Assembly: GCA_004151065.3 (NCBI GenBank)
Contig: NWUY0304359112.1
Span: forward strand, 1 to 36,904
From: Larix sibirica
Lineage: Eukaryota; Streptophyta; Pinopsida; Pinales; Pinaceae
DNA length: 36,904 nt
Reading direction: 5' to 3'
This document shows positions 31,705 to 36,904 of this stretch, piece after piece; positions within the stretch are counted from its first letter, which is position 1, and the number at the start of each line of letters is the position of its first letter. The position numbers and the translations under genes were made by a program. The notes beneath the pieces were generated by a model. It worked only from the letters and a program-made list of their open reading frames with translations. It was not told where the DNA came from and did no database searches.

Positions 31705-31800
31705 GTCCGATAGGTCTTGCATAGGCCACCCTTTCACTCTGCAATTTCCCGCTTTTATAAGACCAGGTTTTAACTAGTTCATTGTTTTAACTAGTTCATT
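31634..31800. repeat. 17-bp perfect tandem and related degenerate words
   Basis: GTTTTAACTAGTTCATT is repeated exactly at 31767-31783 and 31784-31800. A looser CCTTAGTTCATTTACC lies at about 31678. ATAGGCCACGTTTGCATTCTC, ATACGCCACCTTTCC and ATAGGCCACCCTTTCAC at 31634, 31666 and 31721 form a second diverged set. Confidence 0.85.
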
Positions 31801-31987
31801 TCCCAGTCGCTCACTAAGCAGGCCAAAGCAAGCAAGACCAGCACCCAAGCTAGCAACATAAAAAAAGCAAGCACCCGGGATACTTCGCGTTGGGTCAATT
31901 ATTTTATTGCCAGACCGTTTCTTTCTTTATCTGTTCAATAAATAAAGGCTTATAAGTGTGGAATGGAATGCAAGTTGGCGGTGTAAA

Positions 31988-32945
31988 ATGATGGATGTAC
32001 TGCGTGCTTCAAGGATGCTATCTACAATGAAAGAAGTAACTTCGGTGAAAGATGCCAAAAGTGATGCTGTTTTAAAACATGATTCCAGTAACATGCCTCA
32101 ATCTGTTCTAGTTGCAAGATAGAAAATAGGCCGCCTGCCTAGGGATAAGCCTTCATTGAAGTACAAGCCCCGGAAAGCCACAGGACCAAATGAGGCAGAC
32201 GATCATCAATAAACTTAAAACATATACTGTGAAGGACGGTAAGACATTGTACAGTCTGCTCAGCTGAGGGCTTCAAATCTGACAGCAAGGAAACTCTTTT
32301 TCTACACTGAAGCTATGTAAGTTTAGAAACCTAAACCCAGTGATGGACTTGGTTATGAACTTGATGAAGATGATGAAAGAAGGGACAGGGACAACAAAGA
32401 GGAAGGTGATGAACCAAGAGCAATAGGCGGAAACAAGCAAGATGAACAAAGGGCCGTTGGTGGTAACAGCGAAAGTGAGAAACTGGAAGCCCGGGTTGGT
32501 TATAAGGAAGATGCTGAACTGAGTGCCAGAGTCAATAACGACAAAGGTGGCATTCCCAAATAACAAGAGAATTCAACCATTGTAAATATCAACTAATAAG
32601 TTGAAGTCAGAAGGACTATATGATCGTGGGTGTAAGAAAAAAGAACCAAACCGACCTATCTCTTCTGGTTTAAACTATCTTTATTCTCAAGAACCAGGTG
32701 AACAATCCCAAGCTGATGCACTTAATATGGTGGACAAATTGGTATGGCTCAATACAACTGGGTTGTCCCAAGAACCTGAGCCTTAAAAGTTGACTGAAAT
32801 GACATACTTTAAGCCTCCGAGTGCAAGGGTAACTCAAAATATTGCTCACTTGGTAGAATGCAAAAGTCCAAAGGCAAAAATTGGAATTTGTTATTGGGTT
32901 GACAGCCAACACGATGATTGTGGAGTGCTTTGGAATTTCGTTTCA
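31988..32945 (+). pseudogene. Decayed nuclear-like gene, several segments
   Basis: From ATG 31988 the frame reads MDVLRASRMLSTMKEVTSVK-type sequence to TAG 32120-32122, then in the same frame KIGRLPRDKPSLKYKPRKAT to TAA 32210. After a gap with several stops the same frame reopens at 32327 (KPSDGLGYELDEDDERRDRD, then EARVGYKEDAELSARVNNDK) to TAA 32561. A shifted frame from 32601 gives SGLNYLYSQEPGEQSQADAL and MVDKLVWLN, TAA at 32784, then on to KAKIGICYWVDSQHDDCG. The charged, non-repetitive plus-strand reading over about 950 bp looks like a spliced-out or exon-joined nuclear gene carrying multiple disablements. I do not recognise the family. The minus-strand ORF at 32273-32566 is its shadow. 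Confidence 0.45.
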
Positions 32946-33104
32946 CTTTTCACTCAGAGCATGGCTTTTATTGGTTTATCCATCACATTTCTTTTTCACA
33001 CACTTTTCTCTTTTTATTTACTCCTTATTCCACATATAACTTCATTGTCTAACCTGGTCTTCCCTGGCTTTTTGGTAGGAATATTTTAAGAAGGAGTAAA
33101 GAGG
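32946..33104. other. T-rich tract after the pseudogene, intron-like
   Basis: A run of TTTCTTTTTCACACACTTTTCTCTTTTTATTTACTCC-like DNA (described, not quoted in full) extends the open frame but gives only a hydrophobic Leu/Phe peptide. This is how intron or UTR sequence reads, so the coding remnant probably ends near 32945. Confidence 0.35.
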
Positions 33105-33272
33105 TTAAGCTATTGATCCGATAGAAGCAGCATCACTACCAGCAGTTGTTTCGTCATCGGTTGACTCATAATCCATTGAAGTTGATACTGCAGAAGCATA
33201 GGTATGGGCAAAGGTAATAGCATTTAAGCCATCAGTTCCGGGCGCATATTCAGGTGGAGAACCAAAATTGAC
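33105..33272 (-). repeat. Repeat-family block E, uninterrupted 55-codon frame
   Basis: Between an in-frame TAG (33273-33275) and TAA (33105-33107) the minus strand is open for 55 codons: VNFGSPPEYAPGTDGLNAIT, then FAHTYASAVSTSMDYESTDD, then ETTAGSDAASIGSIA. Counting residues, 29 of 55 are Ala, Ser, Thr or Gly. There is no ATG before Met 33. It is the cleanest member of the family seen in blocks A-D. Whether the family was ever translated is unknown. Confidence 0.5.
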
Positions 33273-33295
33273 CTAGGCCCCCCAGCTCTTACTAT

Positions 33296-33562
33296 TTAAA
33301 ACCTATCAATTTGACCGGTGAGGCAGTGTCCTGTTACCTCAAAAACTATATCACTTTGCACTCCGTCCAGTGTCCAGTGCACCCCGTAGGTCCGTACCCC
33401 CAATATTTGGCTCAGGCTCTTAGCACTATTAGGGACCAGAACCCATGAATTGAGAAATTCAGACTGTGTTGATCTTCCACCAGGGGGGACACCTTTGGAA
33501 AGCAGGTAGAACCAACCCATAAAAGGGCACGTCCTCTCCTCCACCTGTTCAATTTGCCCCAC
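33296..33562 (-). CDS. Hypothetical ORF of 88 codons, possible retroelement debris
   Basis: Reads MGQIEQVEERTCPFMGWFYL at the start, then a non-repetitive middle (EFLNSWVLVPNSAKSLSQIL) and VQSDIVFEVTGHCLTGQIDR at the end. It has the texture of transposon or nuclear-gene coding debris, but no diagnostic motif could be found on either strand. It abuts AT-rich DNA that also looks nuclear. Confidence 0.2.
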   Translation of the reverse strand: MGQIEQVEERTCPFMGWFYLLSKGVPPGGRSTQSEFLNSWVLVPNSAKSLSQILGVRTYGVHWTLDGVQSDIVFEVTGHCLTGQIDRF

Positions 33563-34679
33563 CCTTTTTTACTAAATATGCTAAAAATGTAAAGCTCTCC
33601 ACACTAGTAAATCGCATCAATTTTGGCATGAAAATAACATAAATTTAACCCACCGTGGAAACCTACTATAATTGAACCACTGTGGGAACTAATTGACTCA
33701 TGTTTTAGCATTTAGTTATAAAGTAGTTATCAAGTAAAAGATTGATTAGCAAGCAGGAGCTATTAAAAAGTAGCATATTTAGTTATTAATTTATTTAATA
33801 TTTAGCATGTCAAAAATAATCATTTCATCTTGTAATGATCAAGCGATCTCGACAAGGATATTTCGCCTAATAGAGCTCTGAGATTCCCCTTCCCTACACT
33901 CATTCTTAACTACAAATCCATCATTCATCACAGCATTTCATTTCATTTCATCATTTAGTTTAGGAATTAGCATCTGTGCTTGACAGTAAACTCATTCTCT
34001 TTGGGCTGCCTTGGTTAGACTAGGAGCTGGTGAACGCTTAACTACAACCACTTCAATTCATTCTCTTTGGACAAGGAAAAGGAAAGCCAAAAACCACAAG
34101 ATTATATATGTAACATACATTACTGAAACAACTCTGCATCATTTATAAGATGAATTAACATTTCTTTATCCTATGAGACATGGTGAGTTAGACGTAGATT
34201 AATTTATCGTCTCAAACATAAAATCATCGCGAAGAATGCATCGTATAATAAGAGATATGCATATTTCTCCTCTGGCCGTACGGTGTATCGTATTATGAGA
34301 GGTAGAATTACTCCTTTTAAGTAGCAAGATTCGTATGGGAGAAGGGGTGAAAGCGGGGGGATGCATATATCCTCCGTGGATCACTTTCAGTTCAACTGGC
34401 TCTACCGTCGTGATCGGAACCAGGGATTGTTTCTTGCTCTATTAAAGATTCCTATTATGAGATGCCCTGGAGCCTTTATCATATTGACCTAGGGACCCCC
34501 TTAACCATAAAATTGTTTTCAATCAACGTGGTTACATCAACAGAAGTTAAAGGATCACTTTATATTGTCCATAAATCCTGCTTGAGTCGTCGATAAGTAG
34601 TATTTATAGCAGGAATCTAATTCATATTTATTAGTTCCTTATTTGCTTAAAGATCTAATGAATAGTATATTAGTTTTCT
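33563..34679. other. AT-rich gene-less region, nuclear-like
   Basis: Strong AT bias (33570-34200) with CATTTCATTTCATTTCATC runs near 33935, and CTCATTCTCTTTGG/TTCATTCTCTTTGGAC duplicated at about 33990 and 34057. No gene recognised. A short minus-strand ORF (34199-34384) has no motif. Confidence 0.4.
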
Positions 34680-35039
34680 TTGCCGGTACGATCAGGTAGG
34701 GGACGTTATCCCTCCAATTATTCACTTCATATTGACCTACGGCTTATTCTTCTAGAGTGGCTTAGGGATATAAGAGAGCATAGAGGGAGTGATGCAGGGA
34801 GGGCTTTGGGGCCTTTCCTTGAGGGCCAGGTTTCGCTTTTTAGGGTTTTGGCTTTCGGGATTTCTTGCTTTCCTGCATCGGGGAAGGGAAAGGTGACGGG
34901 CTTGCCGGGATCCCCACTTGGGTTTATTGAAAAACCAAGGCCAATAAAGTCTGGACTGACTGGGCGCCTGGCCTGGGCCTTCCTAGTTACACACCATAGA
35001 AATAAACGCGCTCTGCCTCCAACTGTTCTTATTTGTTGA
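34680..35039 (+). CDS. Hypothetical ORF of 119 codons
   Basis: Opens at TTG with no early ATG. Begins with basic PVRSGRGRYPSNYSLHIDLR, then LILLEWLRDIREHRGSDAGR, and continues Gly/Pro/Phe-rich to VLIC before TGA. Composition in the first half is protein-like, and it has no repeats. No family recognised. A TATAAGAGA word inside it (34769) resembles plant mitochondrial promoter cores but is one base off. Confidence 0.15.
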   Translation: MPVRSGRGRYPSNYSLHIDLRLILLEWLRDIREHRGSDAGRALGPFLEGQVSLFRVLAFGISCFPASGKGKVTGLPGSPLGFIEKPRPIKSGLTGRLAWAFLVTHHRNKRALPPTVLIC

Positions 35040-35270
35040 ATTTAGCCTTTCAACATGCATCTTTGAGATTGCGGATCTAAAACCTCTCGACGAGCCTATT
35101 TTTGGATTGGTGTGATCAACCCACCAACAAACTCGGTTGCCTGTTTGGCTCCTTCAGCAAATAATATAGTCATAGGGGAAGGAAGGGGAGCCATACCACC
35201 ACTCCCACCACTGGGCAGATGGATCAGAGAATTCCTTTAACTGAGAGAAGCACTTTTTTTGATAGAGAGG
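35040..35270. other. Gene-less spacer
   Basis: Nothing recognised in this stretch. Confidence 0.4.
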
Positions 35271-35555
35271 ATGAACCCGTCGTCAAACCTTACCTGCCTC
35301 TGGTGGCCTCTGCCCGCTAGTCTTTCACCCTTTTTACTGCTTGATACCGCTGTTCTTTATCTGACTGCATACTGTCATCATTCGGCTTCGTGCTTTCATT
35401 CGGCCTTATGCCCTCATTTGGGCGTTCTTGCATTTTTCCACCTGTCTGCTGAGCCTGACTTGAATTTGTTTTCCGCTAACCCCAGGTCCCCTATTTCCAA
35501 TCTTGGACTGAGCTATCTGTCTCCGCATCAAATTAATTTCCTCCCAAGTAAATAG
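35271..35555 (+). CDS. Hypothetical ORF of 94 codons with hexapeptide repeat
   Basis: ATG at 35271 (frame opens four codons earlier at TTG). The product is Leu/Ser/Pro-rich. In its centre an 18-bp tandem repeat gives HSASCF, HSALCP, HLGVLA, in frame because 18 is a multiple of three. The rest (SAEPDLNLFSANPRSPISNL) shows no motif. A repeat that preserves frame is compatible with selection but equally with chance. No family recognised. Confidence 0.15.
   Translation: MNPSSNLTCLWWPLPASLSPFLLLDTAVLYLTAYCHHSASCFHSALCPHLGVLAFFHLSAEPDLNLFSANPRSPISNLGLSYLSPHQINFLPSK
35379..35430. repeat. 18-bp tandem array, about three units
   Basis: Units start at 35379 (CATTCGGCTTCGTGCTTT), 35397 (CATTCGGCCTTATGCCCT) and 35415 (CATTTGGGCGTTCTTG, 16 bp). 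CATC/GCATACTGTCATC just upstream may be an older unit. Confidence 0.85.
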
Positions 35556-35915
35556 TTGTCATTATCTCTCTGATCCCGCTTCACCAAGAGATCGATCAGG
35601 AAAGAGAGATTAAATAGGCAGGAAAGAGGCAGTGGATATCACTAGCATAGCTAAATCCAGTACCAGTAGCCAGAGCAGAGCTCCAAGATCAGGCAGAAAG
35701 GGAGCGCTCGACTAAAAGGATAGGGACGCGAAGCAAGCTCTTTACTTTCGAAGGAGGAAGAGCTGGTTGGCTGGGCCGCTCAAAAAGGTAGTTATCAAAA
35801 AGAGAGGAATGCATGTGAGGTTAACAACTCATTTTCATCAATAGGAAACCAATCCTCCCCGCCTTTTGGTATCACTATATACTGCGGGTAAGTAAAATCG
35901 GGATCTGGATTGACG
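35556..35915. other. Gene-less spacer
   Basis: No ORF and no repeat recognised. AAGGAGGAAG and AAAGAGAGG purine runs are present. Confidence 0.4.
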
Positions 35916-36005
35916 ATGGAACTTTTATTACTGTTTTTAAAGGTATGGACTTTTATTACTGTTTTTAAAGGTATGGACTTTTATTACTGTTTTTAAAGGT
36001 ATGGA
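35916..36005. repeat. 28-bp tandem repeat, three units
   Basis: Units 35916-35944 (29 bp, one extra A), 35945-35972 and 35973-36000. The last two are identical: ATGGACTTTTATTACTGTTT then TTAAAGGT. A partial ATGGA begins a fourth unit at 36001. Each unit carries an ATG. The 28-bp length moves the frame by one base per unit, so a frame from 35916 reads through all three copies in three frames (26 codons, TAA at 35994). Confidence 0.97.
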
Positions 36006-36213
36006 AAGGAGTCCTCTTAGTAGGAAGGTTCTCCTTTTAGAGGAACCGTTTTACATTAGTTTTGGCATGGATGGAATTGCTCTCAAAGCAATTGTTGCCC
36101 TCTTGCTTGGACTAAATGAGAGGGCTCCGCATCAATTGTTCTTCCCGCAGGCGTCAAGGAAAAAGGCTTCAAACGGATGGATGGGAAAGGACACAAAGGC
36201 AGAGGATAAATAG
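36001..36213 (+). CDS. Hypothetical ORF of 70 codons next to the 28-bp repeats
   Basis: The ATG at 36001 is the start of the partial fourth repeat unit. The product begins MERSPLSRKVLLLEEPFYIS, has a short hydrophobic GIALKAIVALLLGL and a basic end (SRKKASNGWMGKDTKAEDK). No family is recognised. A 95-codon ATG-started minus-strand frame (36083-36370, MSFIDSALPIDRCTQLSMLT) overlaps it. At most one can be real, probably neither. Confidence 0.2.
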   Translation: MERSPLSRKVLLLEEPFYISFGMDGIALKAIVALLLGLNERAPHQLFFPQASRKKASNGWMGKDTKAEDK

Positions 36214-36640
36214 ACATAGGCACCACGTGAGGGAGCAGATAGATATCTTCTGAAACCAGGGAACCTTCCACTGAAAAAGCTATCGATATGCTCGGAAACC
36301 CCAACAAAAGAGTAAGCATCGAAAGCTGAGTACACCTATCAATTGGAAGCGCACTATCTATGAAAGACATACTTTTGGAAAGACAGATTCCCCCCTAAGA
36401 GACTGATCCAAGAAGGACTCTTTGACTACACCTCGCCAGTCTAACTTGCTCGGTCTTCTCACCAAAGCTTTTACAGGCATATTAATCTAATAGTTTGTCA
36501 CTTATGAGCTATTTTTGGAAGACAGCAAAAACTCGAAAGAAACAACTGACTGATCAGCTTAGAAAACGAAAAGGACATACGTATAGGGGAAAACTGATAA
36601 CACCGAGCGAGATCCCTCTTTTTGTAATATTATGGGATCC
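36214..36640. other. Gene-less spacer
   Basis: Apart from the 5' part of the overlapping minus-strand frame (to 36370) nothing is recognised. Confidence 0.4.
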
Positions 36641-36904
36641 TGCCTGAGCTGGGATACTCAACTTGGCAATTCAACTTGGCTAATAAACTGATTGGTTTGA
36701 GCGCAGGTTCAACTCTTTTGATTGTCTGGAGACGCCCTAAAAGCTTACTCAATTTCCCACTCTTGAGAGGCCAGTTCCAACCTATCTATCATCTTTAGAC
36801 GCCCACTTTCCTATCTCAATTTCCCACCTTTCCAGCTACTTTACACCCAGATTTGTTACTTAATTTCCCACTCTTGATAAGCCAGTTCAAACCTTTCTCT
36901 CACC
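36641..36904. repeat. Degenerate repeats with a 46-bp pair at the window end
   Basis: Copies 36745-36790 and 36856-36901 share TTACT(C/T)AATTTCCCACTC, then TTGA(G/T)A, GCCAGTTC(C/A)AACC and T(A/T)TCT. A shorter CTCAATTTCCCACCTTTCCAG lies between them at 36815. GAGACGCCC/TAGACGCCC occurs at 36729 and 36797. Near 36657-36680 CAACTTGGCAATTCAACTTGGC is a 14-bp step repeat. The array continues to the last base, so it may extend beyond the window. Confidence 0.85.

Noticed and set aside
32273-32566. 97-codon hydrophobic minus-strand ORF
   Set aside because: Antisense shadow of the charged pseudogene segment at 32327-32563.
1-36904. Standard plant mitochondrial genes, rRNAs or tRNAs
   Set aside because: I looked for characteristic words of cox, cob, atp, nad, ccm and rps genes, rRNA helices and T-arm GGTTCGAAT motifs. 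The few GGTTCGA occurrences (2831, 5133, 24893, 31005) have no cloverleaf around them.
1-36904. CRISPR array or phage-type system
   Set aside because: No evenly spaced identical repeats with unique spacers. The tandem repeats abut or are degenerate, and no cas or phage gene is present.
1-36904. Cycas-type Bpu short interspersed elements
   Set aside because: AAGG is common, but no recurring 36-bp unit with CCTGAAGC and AAGG ends was seen.

Overview
Organism and type of DNA. No intact gene could be identified in this window. The sequence looks most like non-coding spacer from a large, expanded seed-plant mitochondrial genome. The reasons are moderate GC by eye, many AAGG/CTTCC and AAGCAAGC runs, no recognisable nuclear or plastid gene order, pieces that look like captured nuclear DNA (including a degraded Ty1/copia fragment), and no dense coding. 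This is an inference. No mitochondrial marker gene (nad, cox, cob, atp, ccm, rps/rpl, rRNA or tRNA) was seen to confirm it, and plant nuclear DNA is the main alternative.

Layout. 1-1.9 kb: AT-richer DNA with a 45-bp tandem duplication, a ~120-bp direct repeat and an exon-like minus-strand piece. 2.8-3.1 kb: copia fragment. 4.1-5.3 kb: two diffuse arrays of degenerate short repeats. 5.3-7.5 kb: spacer flanked by a 21-bp repeat pair. 7.9-8.4 kb: the longest ORF, 173 codons, on the minus strand. 8.7-12.9 kb: palindrome, small tandem repeats, degenerate repeat families and an Ala/Gly/Thr-rich minus-strand block. 12.9-13.7 kb: AT-rich, nuclear-like DNA. 13.9-19.1 kb: small ORFs, two good hairpins and a ~140-bp degenerate repeat. 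20.9-22.8 kb: nuclear-like DNA with an acidic exon-like segment. 23.7-27.1 kb: spacer with several ORFs of about 100-130 codons. 27.5-28.5 kb: another Ala/Ser/Gly/Thr-rich block, then a ~20-bp degenerate array. 28.8-31.9 kb: spacer. 32.0-33.0 kb: a decayed multi-segment pseudogene that reads like a nuclear gene. 33.1-36.9 kb: a further Ala/Ser/Thr block, AT-rich DNA, an 18-bp array, three 28-bp tandem units and terminal 46-bp repeats.

How the parts relate. There is no operon or pathway here. With 6 frames over 36.9 kb and a stop frequency near 6% (assumed from moderate GC), about ten stop-free runs of 100 codons or more are expected by chance, so most ORFs should be treated as non-genes. The real structure is mutational. 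Much of the window seems built from imperfect short tandem or dispersed duplications that have since diverged, with a few pieces of foreign (nuclear-like) DNA between them. The most unusual signal is a family of blocks at about 8.0, 12.1, 18.3, 27.7 and 33.2 kb whose minus strand reads as Ala/Ser/Gly/Thr-rich peptide.
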